NCBI RefSeq assembly: GCF_900141985.1
Contig: NZ_FQZK01000021.1
Coordinates: 1 to 64,000 of the forward strand
From: Nocardiopsis flavescens
Lineage (GTDB): Bacteria > Actinomycetota > Actinomycetes > Streptosporangiales > Streptosporangiaceae
Direction of reading: 5' to 3'
Length of the DNA: 64,000 nucleotides
The translations under genes and the position numbers were made by a program. Shown here one piece after another: positions 47,123-56,209 of the stretch (within the stretch, counting starts at the first letter, position 1; every line of letters begins with the position of its first letter). Below the pieces are notes generated by a model. The model saw only the letters and a list, made by a program, of their open reading frames with translations, searched no databases and was not told where the DNA came from.

Positions 47123-48397
47123 GTGCCCGAGCATCCGCTGAACCGTCCCGCCTACGCCCGCCTGCTGGCCTCCGCCCGGCGGGTCGTGGAACTCCATAAC
47201 GGCGAGGTCGAGGGCGGCGCCAGTGTGCCCGGCCCCACCGAGGCCGAGCGCAACGCGATCCAGGGCCTGCTCGGCACCGCCTACTCCCCGGGCGCGCGCA
47301 CCCTCCGCGTACCCCTGGCGAAACTCGACGCCGCCCTGCGCCGCTCCCGCAACGAAGGGCTCGTGGACGTGCTGGAGGCCGTTGGGCCGCCCCTGCGCCG
47401 ACGCCGCGACGAGGAGCGGGAGAGGGAGAGGCTCCGCGAGGAGGTCCTCGCCCCCGCCCTGAACAGCCCGCTGACCGCCCACGACTGGTACCGCGACTGG
47501 CTGGGGCGGACCGCCAAGGGCACCGTCACGTGGCTCACCAACGAAAAGAAGACCCAACGCCTGGCCCGGGCCGTGCGCATCCTGGAACACGTCACCGCCG
47601 ACGACCCACCGCGCCTGACCCGCCAGGACCTGGCAGCCCGGACCGCCGGGGACACCAAGGCCCTGGAGCCCCGGACCCCGCTCGCCACCCTCGTCCTGGG
47701 GGCGCTGGCCGAACGCACCGGCCTGCCCCGGTCCGACAGTGCCGAGGCCGCCCGCGCCCTCTGGGAGGCCCACGGCGTCATCAACGACGACCTGTCCAGC
47801 CGGGTCCTGGTCCTGGGCCTGCCCGCCGCCGGGGCCGGACTGGGGGAGTGGCTCACCGGCGCCGCCGCGCTCGGTGTCCCGTTCCAGGTCACTCTCCACC
47901 AGCTCGTCACCTTGCCGATCACGGTGACCGCCCCGGTCGTGTCCGTCTGCGAGAACCCCGCGGTCCTGCGCACCGCCGCCGAACGGCTCGGCGCGGCCTG
48001 CCCCCCGCTGCTGTGCACCGAGGGCTGGCCCGCCGCGGCCTTCCACCGCCTGGCCTCCGCGATCCGTGCGAACGGGGGGCGGCTCCGCTACCACGGCGAC
48101 TTCGACGCCGCCGGGGTGGCGATGACGCGGTACGCGATCGCCCGCCACGCGGCCGAACCCTGGCGCATGACCGCCGCCGACTACACGTCCCGCGTCGACG
48201 ATTCCTTCCCGGAGCTGTCCGGGGCCGCCGCCCTCGGACCCACCCCCTGGGACCCCGGACTCGCCGAGGCCATGGCCCGGCACGGGCGCGCCGTCCACGA
48301 GGAGTCCGTGATCGACGACCTGCTGCGAGACCTGGCGGGCGGCCCGGTCCCGGTTTTGCCCGGTCCGGAGGATGCGCGGCCGTCCGGCCGGGCATGA
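47123..48397 (+). CDS. jetD: Wadjet nuclease JetD, DUF2399/TIGR02679 (Toprim)
   Basis: Plasmid-cleaving subunit of 424 residues. The N-terminal half is the DUF3323-type region; the C-terminal half is a Toprim fold whose metal ligands are visible: Glu277 in VCENPAVL and Asp326/Asp328 in YHGDFDAAGVAM. The tail EPWRMTAADY, then TPWDPGLAEAM and HEESVIDDLL, is typical of DUF2399. The start is a GTG 13 bases after jetC. All predicted catalytic residues are intact, so the system looks functional. Confidence 0.92.
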   Translation: MPEHPLNRPAYARLLASARRVVELHNGEVEGGASVPGPTEAERNAIQGLLGTAYSPGARTLRVPLAKLDAALRRSRNEGLVDVLEAVGPPLRRRRDEERERERLREEVLAPALNSPLTAHDWYRDWLGRTAKGTVTWLTNEKKTQRLARAVRILEHVTADDPPRLTRQDLAARTAGDTKALEPRTPLATLVLGALAERTGLPRSDSAEAARALWEAHGVINDDLSSRVLVLGLPAAGAGLGEWLTGAAALGVPFQVTLHQLVTLPITVTAPVVSVCENPAVLRTAAERLGAACPPLLCTEGWPAAAFHRLASAIRANGGRLRYHGDFDAAGVAMTRYAIARHAAEPWRMTAADYTSRVDDSFPELSGAAALGPTPWDPGLAEAMARHGRAVHEESVIDDLLRDLAGGPVPVLPGPEDARPSGRA

Positions 48398-48428
48398 CTC
48401 CCTGAGCGCGAAGCACAGGGAGGGCGGC

Positions 48429-49007
48429 ATGGACGGCAACCCACCTCCGCAGGAGGACTCCGGGCGCGGGCCCCGCTGGGCACCGCCTCCGCCCGTGCCG
48501 CCCTCGGCCCCCGGCCCGGGCTGGAGCATCCCGCCCCAGGGCGGCCCCCGCGTCCCGCCGCGGCCGGCGGGGTCCGCCCCGGCACCGGACCCGTACCGGC
48601 GGCCCGCCCGGGGCGTCTCCCCGTGGCTCACCCTCGCCGTCGGCCTGTTGGCCGGAGCCCTCCTGGGAGCGGTCGCCACCCTGCTGCTCACCTCGGTCGA
48701 CCTGCGCGGGCGCCCCTTCGACACCGCCCTGGAGACCTGCGGCCTCACCGACCACCCCTCGGCCGAGGTCGGCGACGAGGGCCGCTCGGTGTTCCTCCAG
48801 CACCGGGGGGCCACCGACACCGCGGGTCTGGGCGACGACGAGCTCGACTGCGTCCTCCGGGAACTCGGCGCCCCCGACAGCCTGTTCGTCGAGATGGGCC
48901 AGACCCGTGCCCTGGACGGACGCCGGAGCCTGGAATGGGACGGCATCGAGGCGACCTGGAGCTTCCACCCCGACGACGGAATCGACACCCAGCTGGTCGC
49001 CCGTTGA
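48429..49007 (+). CDS. Hypothetical membrane-anchored protein
   Basis: Unrecognised protein of 192 residues. A long Pro/Gly-rich cytoplasmic N-terminus (GPRWAPPPPVPPSAPGPGW) precedes one membrane helix at about 60-86 (SPWLTLAVGLLAGALLGAV). An extracellular domain of about 100 residues follows, containing two Cys (LETCGLTDHPS and DELDCVLRELG), probably a disulfide. GGGAGGGC lies before the ATG at 48429. It directly follows the Wadjet operon but has no feature of a defence component. Confidence 0.72.
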   Translation: MDGNPPPQEDSGRGPRWAPPPPVPPSAPGPGWSIPPQGGPRVPPRPAGSAPAPDPYRRPARGVSPWLTLAVGLLAGALLGAVATLLLTSVDLRGRPFDTALETCGLTDHPSAEVGDEGRSVFLQHRGATDTAGLGDDELDCVLRELGAPDSLFVEMGQTRALDGRRSLEWDGIEATWSFHPDDGIDTQLVAR

Positions 49008-49110
49008 GGCACGGGGTCTACCCTGGCCGGGCGGTGTCGACCCCGCGGGGCGGCAACCGCCCGGGCCGGACGTCCCGCCCGCCCCGGGGAACTCCACGGG
49101 AAAGCCACGC

Positions 49111-50061
49111 ATGAACCTCATCAAGAACATCGCCGACTTCACGGGCCGGTGGTTCGCGGTCCTGGTGCTGGGCGGAGCCGTGCTCGGGCTCGCGCTGCCC
49201 GCGGCCACGGCGCACATCACCCCGTACATCTCGCTGCTGCTCGCCGTGATCATGTTCGGCATGGGCCTCACCATGCGCCCGGCCGACTTCGCGATCGTCG
49301 CCCGCCACCCCAAGGCGGTCCTGCTGGGCGTGCTGGCGCAGTACACGGTCATGCCCCTGCTGGGCTGGGGCATCGCCCACCTGCTCGGCCTGCCGCCGCT
49401 GCTCACCGTCGGCATGATCCTGGTCGGCGCCTCGCCCGGCGGCACGGCCTCCAACGTGATCGTCTACCTGGCCCGCGGGGACGTCGCCCTGTCGGTGGCG
49501 ATGACCTCCATCTCCACCGTGCTCGCCCCGCTCCTGACGCCCCTCCTCGTGCTGGGCCTGGCCGGGTCCACCCTGCCGGTGGCCGCGGGCGACCTGTTCC
49601 TGTCGATCCTGCAGATCGTCCTGGGCCCCGTCGTGGCGGGCCTGCTCCTGCGCATGGCCGCCCCCGCGCTGGTCGAACGCCTGCTGCCCGCGATGCCGCT
49701 GGTCTCGGTGACCGGCATCGTCATCGTGGTCGCCGGGATCGTCGGAGCCAACGCCGGCGCCGTCCTGGGCACCGGCCTGCTGGTGGCGCTCGCCGTGGTC
49801 CTGCACAACGGCCTGGGCCTGGGCCTGGGCTACCTGGTCGGCACCCTGGGCCGCCTGCCCGACAGCGCCCGCCGCGCCGTCAGCGTGGAGGTGGGGATGC
49901 AGAACTCCGGCCTGGCGGTCGCCCTGGCCACCGCCCACTTCTCCCCGCTCGCCGCCCTGCCGGGCGCCCTGTTCTCGGTCTGGCACAACCTGTCCGGCTC
50001 GGCGCTGGCCACCTACTGGGCCCGCCGCGCCCCGAAGGACGAGCCCGCCCCGACACCCTGA
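49111..50061 (+). CDS. Bile acid:sodium symporter family transporter
   Basis: BASS-family secondary transporter of 316 residues with about ten membrane helices. Diagnostic stretches are LLLAVIMFGMGLTMRPADF, ILVGASPGGTASNVIVYLAR (the crossover motif with sodium-site residues) and SVEVGMQNSGLAVALA. Bacterial members import organic acids such as pantoate or bile acids with sodium. The start is the ATG at 49111 after GGGAAAG. It stands alone; the substrate is unknown. Confidence 0.93.
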   Translation: MNLIKNIADFTGRWFAVLVLGGAVLGLALPAATAHITPYISLLLAVIMFGMGLTMRPADFAIVARHPKAVLLGVLAQYTVMPLLGWGIAHLLGLPPLLTVGMILVGASPGGTASNVIVYLARGDVALSVAMTSISTVLAPLLTPLLVLGLAGSTLPVAAGDLFLSILQIVLGPVVAGLLLRMAAPALVERLLPAMPLVSVTGIVIVVAGIVGANAGAVLGTGLLVALAVVLHNGLGLGLGYLVGTLGRLPDSARRAVSVEVGMQNSGLAVALATAHFSPLAALPGALFSVWHNLSGSALATYWARRAPKDEPAPTP

Positions 50062-50178
50062 CCGAAAACGAGTACCCGGGCACGACCGAACCCACACCCG
50101 TAGCGGCGGTCCACAAACGGACACCTCCGTGAGGGTGATCGGCCCGCGCCGGAGAGCGATGCTTGGCAGGCTGTGACC

Positions 50179-50364
50179 ATGGCTCGCATCATCTCCGGCC
50201 TCCTCGCCCTGTCCCTGACCACGACCGGCGCCCACCTCCCTCCCGTCCCGCCCCCGCCGCCCGCCCCGGCGGTCCCGGCGGCCCCCTCCGTCCTCGTTCC
50301 GGCCCTGCGCGCGCACGGCCGCCGCCGCAGGCGCGTCCCCCGCCCCCGCTGTCACTTCGACTGA
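50179..50364 (+). CDS. Possible small secreted Pro-rich peptide
   Basis: Frame of 61 residues: a signal-peptide-like start (MARIISGLLALSLTTTGAHL), then a Pro/Ala run and a basic tail (GRRRRRVPRPRCHFD). A GTG at 50173 is also possible. The 3' end overlaps the convergent DUF3592 gene by 13 bases. No family recognised; it may be spurious. Confidence 0.35.
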   Translation: MARIISGLLALSLTTTGAHLPPVPPPPPAPAVPAAPSVLVPALRAHGRRRRRVPRPRCHFD

Positions 50365-50960
50365 CGCCGGACCGCCCGGAGCAGCGCCTCCCAGGCCAGG
50401 CCGCCGCCCACGGCGACCGCGCCCACCGCGAAAAGCCCGCCCAAGCCGAAGCAGAACAGGCCCATGAACACCAGCAGGAGCAGCGAGGTCCCGGCCCCGC
50501 TGCCGAACCCGGCGTCCTCGTAGACGCGGTCGGCCGTGGTCGTCGTCAGCCAGGTGTCCTCCCCGGGCACCCACCGCACGTCGGCGACCCGGCCCGGCTC
50601 GCACCCCCGCGAGGACCGCACCTGCACCCCCTCCCGCACGGCCCCGCCGTCGGACTCGAAGGTCCCGAAACAGATCCTGGTGGTGCTCCGGGAGTGGCGC
50701 ACCTCCTCATGGGTCACCGTCACCCGCCCGGCCTCCCCGGACCACCCGTAGGCGGCCCCGAGCGCCCGCAGCTCGTGCCCGGCCAGCTGCACCCCGACCG
50801 CCAGGAAGAAGTACGCCACCGCGGCGGCGACCGCGGCCATCACCAGCCGCCACACCGGATACTCGATCCCCGTGGCCCGCCCCCCGGCGCCCTCCGCCGG
50901 CTCCGGCCGCCCGGACGCCGCCGCGCGCCGCCGCGTGCCCCACCGCTTCCACCCGCCCAT
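50352..50960 (-). CDS. DUF3592-like membrane protein
   Basis: Protein of 202 residues with membrane helices at about 38-62 and 145-185. Between them an extracytoplasmic beta-rich domain of DUF3592 appearance (GRVTVTHEEVRHSRSTTRIC, then RVADVRWVPGEDTWL). The ATG at 50960 follows a strong GGAGGTGA, so the much longer open frame to 51338 is not used. Function unknown. Confidence 0.72.
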   Translation of the reverse strand: MGGWKRWGTRRRAAASGRPEPAEGAGGRATGIEYPVWRLVMAAVAAAVAYFFLAVGVQLAGHELRALGAAYGWSGEAGRVTVTHEEVRHSRSTTRICFGTFESDGGAVREGVQVRSSRGCEPGRVADVRWVPGEDTWLTTTTADRVYEDAGFGSGAGTSLLLLVFMGLFCFGLGGLFAVGAVAVGGGLAWEALLRAVRRQSK

Positions 50961-51804
50961 GCGGTCACCTCCGCCGTACTCCGATCCCCGCGCCGCGGCC
51001 CCGGTTCCGGTCCGGGCCCCGCCCCTCCGACGAAGACGACGCCCCCTCCCGCGGGCGGGCAGGGCGGGCCGACCGCGGTCGGGACCGGCGGGCCGGATGG
51101 AAAGGCCGCTCACCCGCCACCGGGCAGGCGGCTTTCCGGAGGGGCCCGTTCCGCTGTGTCGGCAGGGGTGGGCGGATCGGCTCCGGTGAGCTTTGAAGAA
51201 GTACCCCAGAAGGACCGACGGCCGGTGGGAATCGGCTCGGTTCGACCCTCCCTGTCGGTTTGGACGCAACATCTCGGTGGACACCGGCCGCCTTACGGGG
51301 AGGCCGTGACCGGCTCGCCGTTTCCCTGTGTGACGCACCTTCCGGAGCGTCCTTGTGCACCTGACCTCGGAGCCGGGCTCGGGAGCGGCCTCCGGAGCGG
51401 AAGGGGAACCCGGGAAGCGGCGTCCTGGCCCCAGGCGAACCGCCGAGTCGGATCGTTCATGAAGAAACTGGATTGTTAACCCGATTCACAGGGTTCTGTG
51501 TATTCTGGTTTCAGTTGAGAACGCCAAGTCTCCCACTTACAGGGACGGCGATCGCCTGCCCCGGGTTTACCCGGACGGAGGTCCGCCGTGTGCAGAAACC
51601 CGTTCCTGTGCGTGAGGTGCTCGACTCCGAGTCGCTATTCGCCGTTCGGTCCGGTGAATACCCGACACGGGTGACGGCGGTGTGACGGGCCGTACCCGCA
51701 ACCCTCAGGGCCGCGGTCCGTGATGAGAGAACCGCCGGAAGAAGTGCGGGGAGCGCCCTCGGGCAGGCGGGCTCCCCGCCCAGGGAATCGAGGAGGACAT
51801 CGGT
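50961..51804. other. Long gene-free region upstream of the orphan nuclease
   Basis: 844 bases without a convincing gene. Towards the right it becomes AT-richer and probably holds the promoter of the gene at 51805. Seen there: the dyad CACAG-GGTT-CTGTG (51487-51500) next to a -10-like TATTCT, and a hairpin at 51746-51779 (stem GCGGGGAGC/GCTCCCCGC, 16-base loop) just before the AGGAGG ribosome site. Two overlapping short frames of about 30 codons after GGAGG near 51588 were judged too weak to call. Confidence 0.5.
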
Positions 51805-52890
51805 ATGGAATTCGCGGAGAAGGTCGCGGCACTCAGCTCCAAGGCACAGAAGCAGCGTGACCTGACCCAGACCGAGGAGGCTGCGAAGAACGCCTTCGTG
51901 ATGCCTTTCATCGCCACGGTCCTGGGCTACGACATCTTCGACCCGCGCGAGGTCGTTCCCGAGTTCACCGCGGACATCGGGGTGAAGAAGGGAGAGAAGG
52001 TCGACTACGCGATCATGCGCGACAGCGAAGTGCAGATGCTCATCGAGTGCAAGAAGGCCAACGGCGCGCTGAAGGTCGAACACGCGTCCCAGCTCTTCCG
52101 GTACTTCGCCGTGACCAACGCGCGGATCGCCATCCTCACCAATGGTGTGGAATACCAGTTCTACACCGACCTCGAAGCCCCCAACCTGATGGATTCCAAG
52201 CCCTTCATGGTGCTCGACCTCGGGGATGTCGACGAGAGCCTGCTGCCCGAACTGCACAAGCTGACCAAGTCGTCCTTCAACCTCGACTCCGTCATCAGCG
52301 CCGCGGAGAAGCTCAAATACCTCGGCGCCATCAAGCGCGTACTCGCCGAGCAGTTCAGCGAGCCCGACGAGGCGTGGGTCAAGTCGCTCGCCGGCCGCGT
52401 GTACGACGGCACCTTCACCAAACGGGCGCGGGACCAGTTCACCCCGCTCGTACGCGAGGCCGCCTCGGCGTTCCTCGACGACCAGGCCAACATCCGGCTG
52501 AAGAAGGCCCTGGAGGCCCCCCGGCCCCCGGCGGAGGCGGACACCGCGGCCGACGACGGGGAGGCGCCCCAGGAGGGCGAGGAACGCGGTACCGGAATCG
52601 AGACTACGCTGGAGGAGCTGGAGGGGTACCAGGTCGTCAAGGCCATCGCGTGCAGCGAGGTCAAGCCCCAGCGGATCACGCACCGCGATTCCAAGAGCTA
52701 CTTCGCGATCCTGCTCGACGACAACAACCGCAGGCCGATCGCGCGCCTGCACTTCAACGCCCGGTCCAAGAAGTACCTGGGCACCTTCGACGCGGACAAG
52801 AACGAGACCCGCCACCTCCTGGGGTCGATGGACGAGATCTACCTCCACGCCGACGCGATCCGGGCGGCGGTGCGGAGCCACATGGGCTGA
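51805..52890 (+). CDS. Stand-alone restriction-type nuclease, HsdR N-terminal-like domain
   Basis: Protein of 361 residues. The N-terminal half is the type I restriction subunit (HSDR_N) nuclease fold: TEEAAKNAFVMPFIATVLGY leads to the PD-(D/E)xK core, with Asp67 in KVDYAIMRD and Glu81-Cys-Lys83 in MLIECKKAN. The helicase part of HsdR is absent. The C-terminal 100 residues (TLEELEGYQVVKAIACSEVK, then YFAILLDDNNRRPIARLHFN) resemble a DUF4357/nucleic-acid-binding beta domain. The start is ATG at 51805 with AGGAGG 8 bases upstream. No hsdM or hsdS is nearby. Its lysine content and AT-richer codons differ from its neighbours, hinting at transfer. Confidence 0.85.
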   Translation: MEFAEKVAALSSKAQKQRDLTQTEEAAKNAFVMPFIATVLGYDIFDPREVVPEFTADIGVKKGEKVDYAIMRDSEVQMLIECKKANGALKVEHASQLFRYFAVTNARIAILTNGVEYQFYTDLEAPNLMDSKPFMVLDLGDVDESLLPELHKLTKSSFNLDSVISAAEKLKYLGAIKRVLAEQFSEPDEAWVKSLAGRVYDGTFTKRARDQFTPLVREAASAFLDDQANIRLKKALEAPRPPAEADTAADDGEAPQEGEERGTGIETTLEELEGYQVVKAIACSEVKPQRITHRDSKSYFAILLDDNNRRPIARLHFNARSKKYLGTFDADKNETRHLLGSMDEIYLHADAIRAAVRSHMG

Positions 52891-53310
52891 ACTGGCGCGG
52901 CCCGGTCGGCGGGTCCGCGGGCTCCGGATCCTTCCCCTTCACCCTTGCTTCCACGGCTGCGCCCGGAACTTCCGCCGGGCGCGGCCGGTTTCCTTCATCC
53001 GGGAGATCGAGCGGGCCGGTGCTTTTCGCGGTACCGGCGGGGCGCGGTGCCCCTGGCCGGGCGAGGACCGACAGCGCTGGAGCCGAACGGTTCACCGGTG
53101 CGCTGAAGCCCGTGACGCCACGGCCTGGAGGGGGAGCCCTCCCTTCCCGAGTCGGCCCCGTGAAAACCCTCGGGGGCGAAACCGCCGGGGACTCCACCGG
53201 GAGACCGCGGAGCGGCCGTCGGTTCGCCTCCCGCGCCCGTTGGCGGACCGGAGCCGACGGATGCGCGTGAAACCGCCCGCACCCCGGCCGCGGGCGGTTA
53301 ACCTGCCCGG
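52891..53310. other. Gene-free region
   Basis: 420 bases with no frame that looks coding on either strand. I looked for a short FxLD-type precursor peptide before the methyltransferase at 53311 and found none. Nothing else is visible. Confidence 0.5.
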
Positions 53311-54576
53311 GTGACGACCTCTGAGACCGCGGACACCGCTCCGGACCACGACCCGGCCGTGATCGAGGCACTGCTCGAAGCGGCCGTCACGCGGTTGAGA
53401 ACCGTCGGCGCCCTGCGCTCGGAGGAGGTCGAACGCGCGGTACGGGCGGTGCCCCGCCACGCGTTCGCCCCGGAGTTCCCGCTGGAGGAGGTCTACGACC
53501 CCAGGGCCGTGCTGATCACCCGGCGGGCCGAGGGCGGCGGCGCCACCAGTTCGGTCTCGGCGATCTGGGTGCAGACCCTCATGCTGGAGCGCGCCCGCCT
53601 GGAGCCCGGCATGCGCGTGCTGGAAGTGGGCGGTGGCGGGTACAACGCCGCCCTCATCGCCGAGGTCGTCGGGCCCACCGGGACGGTCGTCTCCATGGAC
53701 ATCGACCCCGTGGTCACCGAACGCGCCCGCGGCTTCCTGGCCCGGACCGGCCACTCCGACCGGGTGGAAGCCGTTGTCGGCGATGCCGAGCACGGCCACC
53801 CGGCGGGCGCCCCGTTCGACCGGATCATCGTGACGGTCGCCGCCACCGACCTGCCCCCGGCCTGGACGGGGCAGCTCGTCGACGGCGGCCGCCTCGTGCT
53901 GCCGCTGGGGGTGCGCGGCCACCAGCGGATCACCGTGTTCACCAAACAGGGCGGCGATCTGCTGGTGGGGGAGACCGGCAACCACGCCGGGTTCGTGCCC
54001 ATGCAGGGCGCGGGTGCTCCCGCGCCCCGCATGGTTCCGGTCACCGGGGCGGTGGAGCTGGTCACCGACGCCGACCCGGTGCCCGCTCCCAAGGCACTGC
54101 CCGGGGTGTTCGCGCTCTCTGCCCACCAGGTGCGGTCGGGGGTGCGCATCGGCGGGATGGAGCCGTTCAGCACTCTCCAGATGTGGATGACCGGGCTGTC
54201 CGGGTTCGGCCTGCTGACCGGGACCGCCGAGGACTTCGTCCACCGCCCCATGGTCCCGAACGCCATCCCGGCGGTGTGGGACGGCGCCACCCTGGCCTAC
54301 CTGCTGCTCCCGAAGGTCCCGGACCCCGCCGAGGCGTACGAGTACGTGGCGTGCGGGCACGGCCCCCGGGCCGAGGAGACGGCCGCCGCCCTGGCCGAGC
54401 ACGTTCGTGTCTGGGACCGTGAGCACCGCAACGGCCCCGGGCCGCGGTTCCTGGCCCATCCCGACCTGCCCGGGGCCGACGGGGTGATCCGTACCCGCCA
54501 CACGCGCCTGCTCGCCCTGTGGGACCGGACCGAACACGACCACGCTCTGGACTGGAAGGCCGACACCCGGGAGTGA
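53311..54576 (+). CDS. Methyltransferase of the FxLD system type (isoaspartyl methyltransferase-like)
   Basis: Protein of 421 residues. Residues about 18-215 are a PCMT-like SAM methyltransferase: VPRHAFAPEFPLEEVYDPRA, TSSVSAIWVQTLML, motif I VLEVGGGGYNAAL (103-115) and FDRIIVTVAATDLPPAW. A C-terminal domain of about 180 residues follows (FSTLQMWMTGLSGFGLLTG), as in the methyltransferases associated with FxLD lanthipeptides in actinobacteria. No lanthipeptide dehydratase, cyclase or precursor gene is next to it, so it is either an orphan or acts in trans. The start is GTG at 53311. Confidence 0.8.
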   Translation: MTTSETADTAPDHDPAVIEALLEAAVTRLRTVGALRSEEVERAVRAVPRHAFAPEFPLEEVYDPRAVLITRRAEGGGATSSVSAIWVQTLMLERARLEPGMRVLEVGGGGYNAALIAEVVGPTGTVVSMDIDPVVTERARGFLARTGHSDRVEAVVGDAEHGHPAGAPFDRIIVTVAATDLPPAWTGQLVDGGRLVLPLGVRGHQRITVFTKQGGDLLVGETGNHAGFVPMQGAGAPAPRMVPVTGAVELVTDADPVPAPKALPGVFALSAHQVRSGVRIGGMEPFSTLQMWMTGLSGFGLLTGTAEDFVHRPMVPNAIPAVWDGATLAYLLLPKVPDPAEAYEYVACGHGPRAEETAAALAEHVRVWDREHRNGPGPRFLAHPDLPGADGVIRTRHTRLLALWDRTEHDHALDWKADTRE

Positions 54577-54697
54577 GCGAGGTGTTGGTGCCGGTGCCAC
54601 TGGGCGGGGCGCGCTATAGGTCCCGAACTTGCAGTCGTCGACGGGCGTCCTCGTGGGCCCGGCCGGGAGGCTCCGCGCCCGGCCGGGCCCGGCGGGG

Positions 54698-55606
54698 TCA
54701 GCGGCCGACGGGGGTGAAGTCCCGGGAGGAGAGGAACTCCGGGCGCGGGGACGGCGCGCTGAACGGCTCCGCGCAGGCGTTCTCCACGCTGTTGAACACG
54801 ATGAACACGTTCGAGCGCGGGAACGGGGTGATGTTGCCGCCCGACCCGTGCATGCAGTTGGAGTCGAACACGGTCACCCCTCCGGCCCCGCCCGTGAGCA
54901 CGTCGATGCCGTGCCGGTCGGCCAGGAGCGACAGCGACCCGCCGTCGGGCGTGCCCACCTGCTGGCTCTTCAGCGAGGAGCGGTAGTGGCCCTCGGGGGT
55001 CTCTCCCACGCACGACACGAACGTCTTGTGCGATCCGGGCATGATCATCAGGGCGCCGTTGTGGGAGAAGTTCTCGGTCAGGGCGATCGAGAAGCTGCAC
55101 GCCCGCATGCGCGGCATGCCGTCCTCGGCGTGCCAGGTCTCGAAGTCGGAGTGCCAGTAGAAGGCGCCGCCGCCGAAGCCCGGCTTGTAGTTGACGCGGC
55201 TCTGGTGCACGTACACCTCGGAGCCGAGGACCTGGCGGGCACGTTCCACCAGGCGCGGGTCGTTCACCAGGTCGGAGAACACGGGGCTGATCCTGTGCAC
55301 GTCGAAGACCGAGCGCACCTCCTCCGAGGTCGGCTCGACCACCAGGCGCTCGTCGCCCCGCAGCGCGGGATCGGCGGCCAGGCGGTCGAGTTCGTCCCGG
55401 TAGGTCGCGACCTCGGCGCCGGTGACGAACGCCTCGACCTGTGTGTAGCCGCGGCGGTCGTAGCCTTCGAGCACCTCCCGGGTGAAGGGGCCCTCACCCG
55501 TGCCCCAGAGGACGGGGTCCTTGCGGTCGAGCAGGGCCGGTTCGGGGGCCTTGCGGGTGGGGTACTCGTCGGCGGTCGATGCGGGAACATCCATCTGCAG
55601 AGTCAT
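54698..55606 (-). CDS. ectD: Ectoine hydroxylase EctD
   Basis: Iron(II)/2-oxoglutarate dioxygenase of 302 residues that converts ectoine to 5-hydroxyectoine, a compatible solute for salt and heat stress. The EctD signature FYWHSDFETWHAEDGMP is exact (149-165). The iron ligands are His152, Asp154 and His253, and the 2-oxoglutarate Arg follows in PFPRSN. The ATG at 55606 has AGGGGA upstream. The synthesis genes ectABC are not in this window, so ectD is transcribed apart from them, as in some actinobacteria. Confidence 0.95.
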   Translation of the reverse strand: MTLQMDVPASTADEYPTRKAPEPALLDRKDPVLWGTGEGPFTREVLEGYDRRGYTQVEAFVTGAEVATYRDELDRLAADPALRGDERLVVEPTSEEVRSVFDVHRISPVFSDLVNDPRLVERARQVLGSEVYVHQSRVNYKPGFGGGAFYWHSDFETWHAEDGMPRMRACSFSIALTENFSHNGALMIMPGSHKTFVSCVGETPEGHYRSSLKSQQVGTPDGGSLSLLADRHGIDVLTGGAGGVTVFDSNCMHGSGGNITPFPRSNVFIVFNSVENACAEPFSAPSPRPEFLSSRDFTPVGR

Positions 55607-56209
55607 GGCCGAATCCCCTTGCGGGGCCTCATCCTCTCCGTGGTCGACGGTTTTTCCTGCCGATACGGGAACTTAACAAATGCGGGGGGTGGGGAGGCGG
55701 CGACCTTTCGGGTGCGGGGTTTGGCGGTTTATCTGCTGGGTAGGGCTCGATTACTATATGGGCCGGGATCCTTCCGTCCGTCTTTTTTGCGGGCTCGGAC
55801 GGGGGATTTCCGCCGTGTCCGATCGGCTCACCTGCGAAGGGGGCCCGGGGTGCATCTCCCTTCACTCTTCGGAGTAATACCAGTTCGTCGCCTTGTGAAC
55901 CCCTGAAGGCGGATCCGATCGCTCCGTTGCACACTTGTGCTATGCGCTAGCTCACATGAATCCGGTGCAGAGGTCGGTGCATAAATGCCAGGCGGCTGAC
56001 ATTGGGGCGTTCCAGGGCGTGTGCATTCAGGTGTGAAAAGCGAATGCAGGGTCGCGGGTATCGGATGGTGGATTTGTTGAATGCGGTGATGCAGATGGCA
56101 AGGGGAGTGGCGTGATCTGCGGCGGTGGAATGGCCGTGCATTTCGCCGTGCGGGTGCACGGGACCGCGGGCGCGCACCCGCTGTCGGTGGGCTGTGGTTG
56201 GCTCGTTCC
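55607..56209. other. Gene-free region between ectD and the MmcQ/YjbR gene
   Basis: 603 bases with lower GC than the flanks and no convincing gene. It must contain the divergent promoters of ectD and the gene at 56210. Several GAATGC/GCATTC hexamers occur between 55980 and 56090 but not at regular spacing. No reliable -35/-10 pair was found. Confidence 0.5.

Noticed and set aside
51591-51685. Two overlapping frames of about 30 codons after a GGAGG
   Set aside because: Too short, unlike any known leader peptide, and two frames compete for the same site.
52891-53310. Possible RiPP precursor for the FxLD-type methyltransferase
   Set aside because: No frame shows a leader followed by a Cys/Ser/Thr core.
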